Positions 8,297 to 15,587 of a DNA stretch of 64,000 nucleotides are shown in pieces; position 1 is the stretch's first letter; every line of letters starts with the position of its first letter. The notes beneath the pieces are model-generated. The model made no database searches, was not told the DNA's origin, and worked only from the letters and a program-made list of their open reading frames with translations. The DNA is from Mucilaginibacter tundrae (GTDB lineage Bacteria > Bacteroidota > Bacteroidia > Sphingobacteriales > Sphingobacteriaceae): assembly GCF_013408825.1 (NCBI RefSeq), contig NZ_JACCBZ010000002.1:248001-312000 (forward strand). The letters are read 5' to 3'. Made by a program: the position numbers and the translations under genes.

Positions 8297-9859
8297 TTAG
8301 CTTAATATTGTAAGTTTTAATCTTAGAAAATGATCTTTAATTAATTTAATAGTACTTGGATCGAGATTCTCTACAATAAAATAAGCTTTCCACTCGGCTA
8401 TGCCATCATAAATACAATTTAACAAGAAATCAAATGAAGATGACTCGTCAAGTTCGTTCCAATAAGTGTGATTTTGATTAACAACTATAGTCAATTTATC
8501 CCTTTCTGACCTTGCCTGAACGACCAAATAAGGATCATATATTGAGCTTTCATCACTTAGCAAAACTTGTATTTCCAAGTTACCCACCTTCGCTGTTAAG
8601 CTTTTGTGGCTAATTCTGGAAATTCTCGTTATCGTCTCATTATTGCTTGATTCAATTACTTCTTCAGGCAAAACTTCTTTTTCAAATAAAGTATATTCGA
8701 AATCCGATGTCTTAACATTTTTAAGCACCTTATCTACAGCCAATTCTATATTAAAATTTATCTTTTCTTCGATATCAGTCACTCTTAATTTTGAAGCTAA
8801 TCTTTTGAAATCACCTATTTCTCTAATTAAGTTTTCTTCAAGTGAAACCTCTTCTTCTTCATCAAATAATATTTGATCTTTAGTATGGCTTACTTCAAAT
8901 CCGTCTAAGTTTAACTCGCCAATTAATCTTTGATTTATTAAATCGTTTCTCCCGCCATCCTCACCGAAAATAGACTTAGGTTTATATGCCATTGGAAACC
9001 CTGTAATAACTCTATCCGCTTGTAGCAAAGAAAATCCGGCCCATTTTCTACCTCCATTTTTTAGAACACCCGCCCAGCCATGAACATGCTTCTCTGCTAT
9101 ATTAAATGAGAATCTTCTAAACAGCCTATTACCATCACTTCCTGTTGCTAATTTTGACATTATGTCTTCTATTGACCAGGTCAATTGCTCGCCTTGAAAA
9201 ATTAGTTCCAGAATTTGAGTTTCTAAATCTTTCCTATAGATGGATGCTAAATATTCTTTAGTTGTACTTACAGTAGATGCTATGAATTTCCTGTATAAGT
9301 TTGATATTGATACTGTTGTACCGTGTTCTTCTTCTGTACAAGGCTCCATACGAATTACAAGTTCTGGTTTAAATTGAACTAGATCATCATTATCTGGATT
9401 TTCTTCTTTTTGAAGTTTGTAAAATTCTTCTTCGTCTTTTAATATTTTGCTCAGGTTTACTTCGACAATATATTTGTTAGGATTTCCATATTTAGTAGTC
9501 TCAATTTTCCATTCCTTTCCGAACCAAAAAGCCGCCGTCTTTAGCCCAAGTCCATACTTAGATCGTTCTGTATTTATTTCAGGTTTTCTACCTAATATTA
9601 AAGCTTGCTGTAATTGAATTTCATCCATTCCCCAAGCATTATCCTGTATTTTAATAAAGCCCAAACTTGTATTACTTTTATTTTCATAGTCAATTTGTAC
9701 AAGTAGTGACTTACCCTCCTTTCTTAATATATCCACAAGTTCTGGATGGTTACGGTAAGACTGAGTGCTATTGTCGATAAATTCAGCTAATGCATACCAT
9801 GTTTTATAAGGAAGTCTTTGATACGATTCTAAAATTTCATATCCTAATATTAATTCCAT
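8297..9859 (-). CDS. GHKL ATPase, MORC/MutL-like, of a restriction-modification-type operon
   Basis: The 520-residue protein begins with a GHKL ATPase domain. The N-box is ALAEFIDNSTQS with E26, D29 and N30. The G1 box is IQDNAWGMD (D73, G77) and the G2 loop is KYGLGLKTAAFWFG at 101-114. After it comes a region with RKWAGFSLLQADRVITG and RLIGELNLDGFEVSHTKD, which I associate with the S5-like second half of prokaryotic MORC proteins. These ATPases dimerise on ATP binding and are thought to clamp DNA. Iyer, Abhiman and Aravind (2008) reported MORC/MutL-type ATPases in R-M operons, which matches this setting. It lies 2 bp downstream of the nuclease gene. Confidence 0.85.
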   Translation of the reverse strand: MELILGYEILESYQRLPYKTWYALAEFIDNSTQSYRNHPELVDILRKEGKSLLVQIDYENKSNTSLGFIKIQDNAWGMDEIQLQQALILGRKPEINTERSKYGLGLKTAAFWFGKEWKIETTKYGNPNKYIVEVNLSKILKDEEEFYKLQKEENPDNDDLVQFKPELVIRMEPCTEEEHGTTVSISNLYRKFIASTVSTTKEYLASIYRKDLETQILELIFQGEQLTWSIEDIMSKLATGSDGNRLFRRFSFNIAEKHVHGWAGVLKNGGRKWAGFSLLQADRVITGFPMAYKPKSIFGEDGGRNDLINQRLIGELNLDGFEVSHTKDQILFDEEEEVSLEENLIREIGDFKRLASKLRVTDIEEKINFNIELAVDKVLKNVKTSDFEYTLFEKEVLPEEVIESSNNETITRISRISHKSLTAKVGNLEIQVLLSDESSIYDPYLVVQARSERDKLTIVVNQNHTYWNELDESSSFDFLLNCIYDGIAEWKAYFIVENLDPSTIKLIKDHFLRLKLTILS

Positions 9860-9861
9860 AA

Positions 9862-10677
9862 CTACAGTGTTTGAATGATTAATTTATTATCAACATCGAG
9901 AACCAATTGAAGGCTATCTTTTTTATCAAAATTATGATCAACAATTTTTATCATGCACTTACTGTTTTTTCGTTTTGGTTTAGTCAGCACTGCATTAAAT
10001 GGCATCATATCAAATAGTATTTCTATATCTCCATCAGTTAAATGATCCACTAATTCTTTTTTTTCAACTATAAAATGACTTTCATCAAAATAAGAAATCT
10101 TAGTCGAATTAGTAACATCATAAGGATATTTCCCCCCTATCCGATAAGCGTCAAAATGATTGCCAGACTCTCTATATACTTCCAAAACACAAACCTTTAA
10201 ATTAGGGTATCTTGCATTTATTTTTTCAAAAACCAATTTATTGTAGTCGTCGAAAATTACCAGAAGTTCAGGACTTTTATTTTTTATTAAAGAATTAACC
10301 TCCGATTTTTTCGAGTTCAATACAGGGTTGTGCTTAAATAAAAATCTTAATACGTCATCTGGATTAAAATATGGATCTAAAAAACAATCAATCTGTCTAA
10401 AAGTATGTCCTAAATCGGGTTTACACAATTCAACTTCTACAAAAATCCAACGATTAAAATTTTTTGATATCAGGATTAAATCAGGTTCGTATGATTCTGT
10501 GATATCTGATTTTTTTTTAATCGAATACTTGAAAGTAAATACATAATAATTTGAAAACAATTCATTAGAAAACTTGTGAAGTTTTGCTTCAAGATCGCTC
10601 TCTTTATAATCTCTAATGCTTGCTATCGGTTGATAAAAATGCCTTTCTTTTGCGTTAATCACTAACAATTGCGCCAT
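9862..10677 (-). CDS. PD-(D/E)XK-type nuclease, probable restriction subunit
   Basis: The protein has 271 residues. A putative active site is EPDLILI (D66 after P65) followed by WIFVEVELCKPD (E81 and E83), giving a PD-x14-ExE arrangement in which the usual lysine is a glutamate. H91 and Q95 in the following helix resemble the helix-borne residues of this superfamily. The fold call rests on motif spacing and not on overall similarity. The start overlaps the methyltransferase 3' end by 23 bp and the stop is 2 bp from the ATPase start, so the three are translationally coupled. As the only nuclease-like gene in the operon it is the best candidate for the cutting subunit. Confidence 0.7.
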   Translation of the reverse strand: MAQLLVINAKERHFYQPIASIRDYKESDLEAKLHKFSNELFSNYYVFTFKYSIKKKSDITESYEPDLILISKNFNRWIFVEVELCKPDLGHTFRQIDCFLDPYFNPDDVLRFLFKHNPVLNSKKSEVNSLIKNKSPELLVIFDDYNKLVFEKINARYPNLKVCVLEVYRESGNHFDAYRIGGKYPYDVTNSTKISYFDESHFIVEKKELVDHLTDGDIEILFDMMPFNAVLTKPKRKNSKCMIKIVDHNFDKKDSLQLVLDVDNKLIIQTL

Positions 10678-11566
10678 ATTGTATTTCAGTAAAACGTCCT
10701 TCGGACCCTTTTATATATTCAATATTTAATTCAGTAGTAATCCATTTTCGATTTAATTCATCGGCAACTTTACCAGTAGTATTTGAACCTCCAAAAGGAT
10801 CGAAAATAATGTCACCTTCCTCTGTCAACATCTTAATAAAAAACTCTGGTATTTCTCTTGGCATACGAGCTGGATGAAGGGTTAGGTCATGCAATTTACA
10901 AAAATTTTGATAATTAACAGCCCATCCTGTATTTGCCGCCATTAAAACATTGCTTGGTATTGCGCCGCCATGCTCTTTTAGAAAACTTGTTTCATTTATT
11001 ACATGTTCACTTGGTCTTGTGCCTGCGTTATATTTTTGATCTTTTAGTAGCTTCTTCATTGAACTACTATATTCTTTTAAGACCTTGCGATTATCGGCTT
11101 TTGGGTTTGGCGTTTTTGATAACCACCATATATGCGTAAAACTATCTTTTACACGAATTCTTTTTACGTTAACCCACTCAGCAGGACCCGGTAACTTAGC
11201 AGTATTGTACCATACAAAGCTTTGGCATAAATGCAAGTTACATTGGTTTTTTATCGCTAATAGTGCTTCAAGAGGTAAGGTAGACATTTCGGGCAAACCG
11301 GGTTCCCATGCATTTCCAACTTCTATTACTAAAGACCCGTCTTCTTTTAGAAATTGCATATGGTATCTAACTACGCCTACTAACCAATCAATATATTCCT
11401 GACCGTTTTTATTACCATACTTTTTTTTTCTCTTCAGCGGAAATGGCGGCGAGGTAAATATTAGGCTCACTAAGTCATCTGATAGTTTTTTAACATCCTC
11501 TATTGTTAAATCAGTTGTATCCCCGTGAAAAAAAATACCGTTTTCGGTTTTGTAAGCAATATCCAT
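10655..11566 (-). CDS. DNA methyltransferase, beta class (m4C or m6A)
   Basis: The 303-residue protein has the catalytic motif TSPPF near residue 40 and the S-adenosylmethionine-binding motif DPFGGSNTTG near 256-265, preceded by HPARMPREIPEFFI (motif X-like). The order, catalytic motif first and SAM motif late, defines the beta class. SPP(F/Y) favours N4-cytosine but does not exclude N6-adenine. The target-recognition region lies between about 90 and 230. I chose the ATG at 11566 over the TTG one codon upstream. It is the first gene of a four-gene operon with a nuclease and a MORC-like ATPase and should protect host DNA. Confidence 0.9.
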   Translation of the reverse strand: MDIAYKTENGIFFHGDTTDLTIEDVKKLSDDLVSLIFTSPPFPLKRKKKYGNKNGQEYIDWLVGVVRYHMQFLKEDGSLVIEVGNAWEPGLPEMSTLPLEALLAIKNQCNLHLCQSFVWYNTAKLPGPAEWVNVKRIRVKDSFTHIWWLSKTPNPKADNRKVLKEYSSSMKKLLKDQKYNAGTRPSEHVINETSFLKEHGGAIPSNVLMAANTGWAVNYQNFCKLHDLTLHPARMPREIPEFFIKMLTEEGDIIFDPFGGSNTTGKVADELNRKWITTELNIEYIKGSEGRFTEIQYGAIVSD

Positions 11567-11599
11567 CAATGATTGTAATACTTGTTTAGATCTAACTTG

Positions 11600-11632
11600 T
11601 GCGTAATCTATGCGTAATTCGTGCGTAAATGT
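11600..11632 (-). promoter_or_regulatory. Three tandem 11-bp repeats upstream of the methyltransferase (candidate operator)
   Basis: TGCGTAATCTA, TGCGTAATTCG and TGCGTAAATGT follow each other without gaps, 34-66 bp before the methyltransferase start. The invariant part TGCGTAA recurs every 11 bp, close to one helical turn, so a protein would meet all three on one DNA face. On the minus strand the farthest repeat overlaps TACATTTA (11626-11633), one base off the Bacteroidota -7 box. This is what an autoregulatory operator would look like. No separate controller gene is visible. Confidence 0.55.
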
Positions 11633-11702
11633 ATGTAGAATTTATGTTTATTATATGTGAAATTTCAGTAAAAAGTAAGTGGATTTTCAGTAAAATATTT
11701 TC

Positions 11703-11797
11703 CCGCGTTAGCGATTGCAGCGGATACCGGCCTTCGTGGCTAAGGCCTCGCGGCGTATGAGCGAAAAGCGCGGCCCGCTTCTACCGGTGGGAAACGC
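11703..11797. repeat. 95-bp REP-like repeat, left copy
   Basis: The unit runs from CCGCGTTAGCGATTGCAGCG to TGGGAAACGC and matches 12593-12687 in the same orientation with three mismatches in 95 bp. It contains the hairpin GGCCTT-N7-AAGGCC and other GC-rich complementary segments. The two copies bracket the RAYT transposase gene, the arrangement expected for REP sequences and their dedicated transposase. Confidence 0.85.
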
Positions 11798-11802
11798 TCC
11801 CC

Positions 11803-11835
11803 ACTGGTTTAAGAGTTAGCGTAGCGCTCTTAAAT
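11803..11835. repeat. 33-bp inverted palindrome, left copy
   Basis: This copy has TTAAGAG and CTCTTAA arms around an 11-base loop. Its reverse complement lies at 12537-12569 with a single mismatch. The pair is therefore inverted around the transposase gene, whereas the neighbouring 95-bp repeats are direct. Confidence 0.85.
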
Positions 11836-11908
11836 CAAAATAGAAAATGTAGGACTCCGCCCGGGTATAGCACGACAACTTTTTGGTTTACTAAATTCTT
11901 TCGATTGC

Positions 11909-12442
11909 TCACAGGCCATTCTCCTCAGTATAATAATCTATAGCGCTACTGTATTTATAATGCTGTGGTTCCCAAACTATGCCTGCTTTTACGGGATTGG
12001 TATGCAGGTAGCCTATCCGCTCATCCATCATTTGGTTGGTGCTTAATTCTATCGGATGGTTGTCTTGCTGCCAAAACTGGTAGGTATCATTATTTTTATT
12101 TTTCGCTCCTGCCCTTTTAAACATCCATAGCAGCCAGTCTTTTCGGCTTTCCTGTTGGTTTTCTTCAATTGCCGCAATTATTCGCTGACTGGTAAACTTT
12201 TTCATATCCCGCATAATATCAGCCAGTTTCAGCCCTTCTTGTGCCGATGCAATTAAATGGACATGATTACTCATTATTGCCCAGGCATGGAGTTTAAGGC
12301 CTTTCTTTTCAATGCAAAATTTCAGGCTATCGAGCAGGATTTGAACATAGACTTCCCTGGTAAAAACGCCTATCCAGTTGACTACTGCAAATGTTATAAA
12401 GTGTGGTTTCTCATTGTCGCCGAAATGGTAGCGGGTGGCCAT
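11909..12442 (-). CDS. REP-associated transposase (RAYT, Y1/HUH family)
   Basis: The 177-residue protein carries the HUH motif in WAIMSNHVHLIA (H60, H62) and the RAYT hallmark YLHTNPVKAGIV near residues 145-156. RAYT proteins are single-domain relatives of IS200/IS605 TnpA that nick and move REP hairpins rather than their own gene. The expected nucleophilic tyrosine is not obvious: the FWQQDNHPIEL segment has none, leaving Y121 or Y145 as candidates. The gene sits between direct 95-bp repeats and inverted 33-bp palindromes, which are probably its substrates. It is less AT-rich than the R-M-like operon next door. Confidence 0.92.
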   Translation of the reverse strand: MATRYHFGDNEKPHFITFAVVNWIGVFTREVYVQILLDSLKFCIEKKGLKLHAWAIMSNHVHLIASAQEGLKLADIMRDMKKFTSQRIIAAIEENQQESRKDWLLWMFKRAGAKNKNNDTYQFWQQDNHPIELSTNQMMDERIGYLHTNPVKAGIVWEPQHYKYSSAIDYYTEENGL

Positions 12443-12536
12443 AGATTTAGATTTGTAAGGCTAAGATATAAAATTACGGGTTTTGGGAGGGCTTTTCGTT
12501 TCAGATGCCAGATGGAGTCTTGGTTTTCATGGGTGG

Positions 12537-12569
12537 ATTTAAGAGCGCTGCGCTAACTCTTAAACCAGT
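12537..12569. repeat. 33-bp inverted palindrome, right copy
   Basis: It is the reverse complement of 11803-11835 with one mismatch, 95 bp upstream of the transposase start codon. Confidence 0.85.
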
Positions 12570-12592
12570 TGACGTATGGTTTGTGCGGTTGG

Positions 12593-12687
12593 CCGCGTTA
12601 GCGATTGCAGCGGATACCGGCCTTCGCGGCTAAGGCCTCGCGGCGTATGAGCGGAAAGCGCGGCCCGCTTCTACCGGCGGGAAACGC
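12593..12687. repeat. 95-bp REP-like repeat, right copy
   Basis: It is a direct copy of 11703-11797 with three substitutions, two of which keep hairpin pairing possible. It is followed within 30 bp by the dispersed element that ends at 12967. Confidence 0.85.
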
Positions 12688-12699
12688 CCACATCATTGT

Positions 12700-12967
12700 A
12701 TCAGCGGGTATCTCAGTTTGGAACAGTTTGGGTACTTTATGGGTGCAAAAAGTGGTGTTTTCCGTGCAAAAATGGGGTAAAAAACGGCAAAAAACAGTCG
12801 TTTTTGGGCAAAATTTGGCTAAAAAACGTGATTTTTGGGGCTAAAATGGGTGTAAAACAGGGTTAAAACGGGTGTAATAACCGCGTTTTCGGGGGTATTT
12901 TGGGCGTTTTTGGGGCGAAAAGTGTACCAGATGTACCAACTGTTCCACTTGTATCATGGTACAGTAC
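12700..12967 (-). repeat. Dispersed iteron-bearing element, copy 1
   Basis: A non-coding stretch of about 270 bp. One end (12922-12957) has four abutting 9-bp units, read on the minus strand as CTGGTACAC, TTGGTACAT, GTGGAACAG and ATGATACAA. The 55-bp block 12913-12967 matches 37584-37638 in opposite orientation at about 80 percent. The body is a run of short G/C words between A or T tracts (such as GGCAAAAAACAG), and the far end near 12715-12734 again has TTTGGAACAGTTTGGGTAC. No good reading frame crosses it. Confidence 0.75.
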
Positions 12968-13000
12968 AAAAACAAAAGCCCCGCTTTGCAGCAGGGCTTT
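12965..13000 (-). terminator. Rho-independent terminator of the SYLF gene
   Basis: On the minus strand AAAGCCCTGC and GCGGGGCTTT form a stem with one mismatch around a six-base loop, followed by TTGTTTTT. It lies about 30 bp after the stop codon at 13032. Confidence 0.8.
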
Positions 13001-13031
13001 GTTGGATTTAAAACTTAAAACTAACATGCCT

Positions 13032-13703
13032 CTACAAGTGGCTGATAGCTTCTTTAAGCCCTACCACACCTTCGGTAGTACTGGCGCCGGTTTCAAATAT
13101 CTCTTGTGAGCTTAAGTCGTGACCGTAAAACCTGTGATCGGCAGATTTGTCGATAGCCAGGTTTGAGCCATGCAGGGTGATGCCTGCAAACAGGCCACGG
13201 CTGCGTGAGTACGAGTAAACTTCGGCTTCCAGTTTATAATCGGTACTGGCAGATGAACTGCGGCCAACCGGGCCTGCTGCTACAGATACGTCGCCACCAA
13301 GGGTGAAGTCGCCATTTTTAACCTTAGCCAAAGCACCACGGTGGCGGAAAACCAACACCAAATCGGTTGATTGTACGCCTATTTGCAAGCCGATGCTGCC
13401 GCCTGTAAGGGTAACAAACACTGGGTCGCTCCATTTGCCGTCGGGCAGTTTCACCATAGCTACGCCTTTACCGCGTAAACCGCCGATGCCTAAACCTGCG
13501 TTGATCAGGTGTGGGATAATGACGATACCGCTGTATTGGGCGATTAATGCGTGCGGGATGCTTTCGCGCATCTTGCCGAAATCACGGATGACGTTGGCTG
13601 AGGCGTGGATGCGCTCGGTTTCTTTACTTGCGTCGGTTGCTGATGCCATTACTATAAATATGCTCATTAGCAGGGGCATGCATAATAATTTTAATGTTTT
13701 CAT
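13032..13703 (-). CDS. SYLF-domain (Ysc84-like) lipid-binding protein, secreted
   Basis: The 223-residue protein starts with a signal peptide (hydrophobic stretch around residues 5-20, then ASA). The rest is one SYLF domain, with GIVIIPHLINAGLGIGG, SDPVFVTLTGGSIGLQIGVQ and GGDVSVAAGPVGR as its conserved glycine-rich strands. SYLF proteins bind phosphoinositides in eukaryotes; bacterial members are exported and their role is unclear. It is a single gene with its own terminator and is transcribed away from the LuxE-like gene. Confidence 0.88.
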   Translation of the reverse strand: MKTLKLLCMPLLMSIFIVMASATDASKETERIHASANVIRDFGKMRESIPHALIAQYSGIVIIPHLINAGLGIGGLRGKGVAMVKLPDGKWSDPVFVTLTGGSIGLQIGVQSTDLVLVFRHRGALAKVKNGDFTLGGDVSVAAGPVGRSSSASTDYKLEAEVYSYSRSRGLFAGITLHGSNLAIDKSADHRFYGHDLSSQEIFETGASTTEGVVGLKEAISHL

Positions 13704-13806
13704 AGCGATTGTATTCTAATTTATTGTTGTTTAATAGATGTATTGAATTAAACCACTAAACATTAAGGTTGTTTGCATAAATCAGTATAAATTAAATCGG
13801 CAGTGG

Positions 13807-13814
13807 TATATTTG
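13807..13814 (+). promoter_or_regulatory. Bacteroidota -7 box for the LuxE-like gene
   Basis: TATATTTG fits the -7 consensus TAnnTTTG and lies 7 bp before the ATG at 13822, so the transcript would be nearly leaderless. A well-spaced -33 element is not evident. Confidence 0.5.
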
Positions 13815-13821
13815 CAGCGAT

Positions 13822-14805
13822 ATGGCCATCAATAAGCAGCAGATATTCGGAATTAAGAACAATGAGCAATTTGCTGATGCGGCTTTGCAGGTATTCCGCC
13901 ACCAGGCGCAAAACTGCGTTGTTTACCAGGAGTTTATTAAAGGCATGCGGATTGATGTGACTGCAGTAAAGAAGTTTGAACAGATCCCTTTTTTACCTAT
14001 AGAGTTTTTTAAGTCGCACACGGCAGTGAGCAATACCGATGCTATTGAGGTTACCTTTACCAGCTCGGGCACTACCGGTGTGATCACGAGCGGGCACTCT
14101 GTTACAGATGTGAGCTGGTATGTGGAGAGTTTCCGTAAGGCATTTGAGCTTTTTTATGGCGATATTAAGCATTATACGATATTGGCGCTGCTCCCGGCTT
14201 ATTTGGAGCGCGAGGGATCATCGCTGATCTATATGGCGGAGGATTTGATCAAGCAATCAGCTAATCCCGATAGCGGCTTTTATTTGTATAACCACGAGGA
14301 GTTGTATCATCAGCTTAAAAAGCAACAAAAAAATAATAAGCCTACGCTATTGTTGGGTGTGACCTTCGCCTTGTTGGATTTTGTAGAGGCTTATCAGGTT
14401 GATTTCCCGGAGCTGATCGTGATGGAAACAGGCGGCATGAAAGGCAGGCGCAAGGAAATGATACGCGAGGAGCTGCACGATATACTCACCAAAGGTTTTG
14501 GGGTGGATGCCATACATTCAGAATATGGGATGACGGAGCTGTTATCGCAAGCCTACTCCAAAGGCGATGGGATATTCAATTGCCCGCCGTGGATGCGTAT
14601 TATCACCCGTGATACCAACGACCCGGTAACTTTGATGCACAATGGCAAAGCGGGCGGTATAAATATTATCGACCTGGCAAATATAAACTCGTGCTCGTTT
14701 TTAGCTACGCAGGATTTGGGGAAAGTTTATGCTGATGGCAGCTTTGAAGTGCTTGGCCGCTTTGATAATGCAGATATTCGTGGCTGTAATTTGCTGATAG
14801 CATAA
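13822..14805 (+). CDS. LuxE/PaaK-family acyl-protein synthetase-like adenylase
   Basis: The 327-residue protein belongs to the ANL (adenylate-forming) superfamily in the short LuxE form. The phosphate-binding loop is TFTSSGTTG near residue 76, and HSEYGMTELLSQ is the later adenylate-binding motif. The C-terminal part ends in GRFDNADIRGCNLLIA, which resembles the hinge and lid entry. LuxE activates fatty acids as acyl-AMP and transfers them to a protein thiol. No luxC or luxD neighbour is present, so bioluminescence is not implied. Many Bacteroidota carry such a gene, and its substrate is unknown. Confidence 0.82.
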   Translation: MAINKQQIFGIKNNEQFADAALQVFRHQAQNCVVYQEFIKGMRIDVTAVKKFEQIPFLPIEFFKSHTAVSNTDAIEVTFTSSGTTGVITSGHSVTDVSWYVESFRKAFELFYGDIKHYTILALLPAYLEREGSSLIYMAEDLIKQSANPDSGFYLYNHEELYHQLKKQQKNNKPTLLLGVTFALLDFVEAYQVDFPELIVMETGGMKGRRKEMIREELHDILTKGFGVDAIHSEYGMTELLSQAYSKGDGIFNCPPWMRIITRDTNDPVTLMHNGKAGGINIIDLANINSCSFLATQDLGKVYADGSFEVLGRFDNADIRGCNLLIA

Positions 14806-14834
14806 AACTTAACCTGTAAATAATATATAATTAT

Positions 14835-14842
14835 TAAATTTG
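14835..14842 (+). promoter_or_regulatory. Bacteroidota -7 box for the PH-SHOCT gene
   Basis: TAAATTTG matches TAnnTTTG and lies 22 bp before the ATG at 14865, a normal distance for a short leader. Confidence 0.5.
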
Positions 14843-14864
14843 CCCCTAATAAACAACCATACAT

Positions 14865-15539
14865 ATGATTGAGAAATTTTTGAACGACGAGCAGGACCCG
14901 AAAACCGTAGAGAAAGTATACTCGCGCCTAAACGACCTGCTTAACTCCGGCGAAGAAATATTGTATATCGCCGTTCAAAAAAAACCATTGGTAAATATTT
15001 TACCCGATTGCATCGCGATCACTAACAAACGCATATTGTTTTTCACCCCGGCAAATCTGGGCCTGTCTATCAAATTTGTTGATTTTGTTTGGAAGGATAT
15101 TGTAGATGTATTCACTAAAGAAGAAATAATTGGCGCTATATTTAGTGTAAAAACCACCAACGGTGCCGAAATGGGTGTTGATTACCTACCTAAAGTGCAA
15201 GCCCGTAAACTATACCAATACGCGCAGGAACGCAAGGAAGAAGAGCGTGAAGCACGCCGCCTACGTGATTTGGAAGAGAAACGCGCGGAATCAGGCGCTA
15301 TGCAATTTGAAGCTCCGGCAGCGTTTACTTCACCGTTTCAACAACATCCGGTAGCACAGCCTACACCTATAGTTGAAGCGCCTCCGGCTTCTGTAATTCA
15401 TGAAGAACCCGTAGCGGCAGCACCAAAACCTGATGAGCTAACCGAGAAATTGAAGAAGCTAAGAATGCTGTTTGATAATGGCCTGATCTCTCAGGAAGAA
15501 TACAATGCCAAGAAATTGGATCTGTTAAGCGATTTATAA
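14865..15539 (+). CDS. Bacterial PH-domain protein with C-terminal SHOCT domain
   Basis: The 224-residue cytoplasmic protein has three parts. Residues about 20-115 form a bacterial PH-like domain (PDCIAITNKRILFFTPA is the typical strand pattern). Residues 120-145 are a charged coiled segment followed by a Pro/Ala-rich linker. The last 30 residues (LKKLRMLFDNGLISQEEYNAKKLDLL) are a SHOCT oligomerisation motif. The role is unknown; such proteins often act at the membrane. It ends at a terminator shared with the convergent tyrS gene. Confidence 0.85.
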   Translation: MIEKFLNDEQDPKTVEKVYSRLNDLLNSGEEILYIAVQKKPLVNILPDCIAITNKRILFFTPANLGLSIKFVDFVWKDIVDVFTKEEIIGAIFSVKTTNGAEMGVDYLPKVQARKLYQYAQERKEEEREARRLRDLEEKRAESGAMQFEAPAAFTSPFQQHPVAQPTPIVEAPPASVIHEEPVAAAPKPDELTEKLKKLRMLFDNGLISQEEYNAKKLDLLSDL

Positions 15540-15541
15540 AT

Positions 15542-15572
15542 AAAAAAACCTCCTGATTTAGGAGGCTTTTTT
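15542..15572. terminator. Bidirectional terminator between the PH-SHOCT gene and tyrS
   Basis: CCTCC and GGAGG pair around TGATTTA, with an A tract on one side and a T tract on the other, so it can serve both convergent genes. Confidence 0.85.
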
Positions 15573-15587
15573 ATTAGCTAATATTAT

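Noticed and set aside
12922..12957. Possible CRISPR array
   Set aside because: The units are 9 bp and abut without spacers, and no cas genes are present.
12605..13109. Plus-strand open frames over the right REP and the iteron element
   Set aside because: Translations are driven by repeat words and A/T tracts, and the second runs into the antisense of the SYLF gene.
13822..14805. Bioluminescence locus from the LuxE-like gene
   Set aside because: No luxCDAB genes are near; stand-alone LuxE-like adenylases are common in Bacteroidota.
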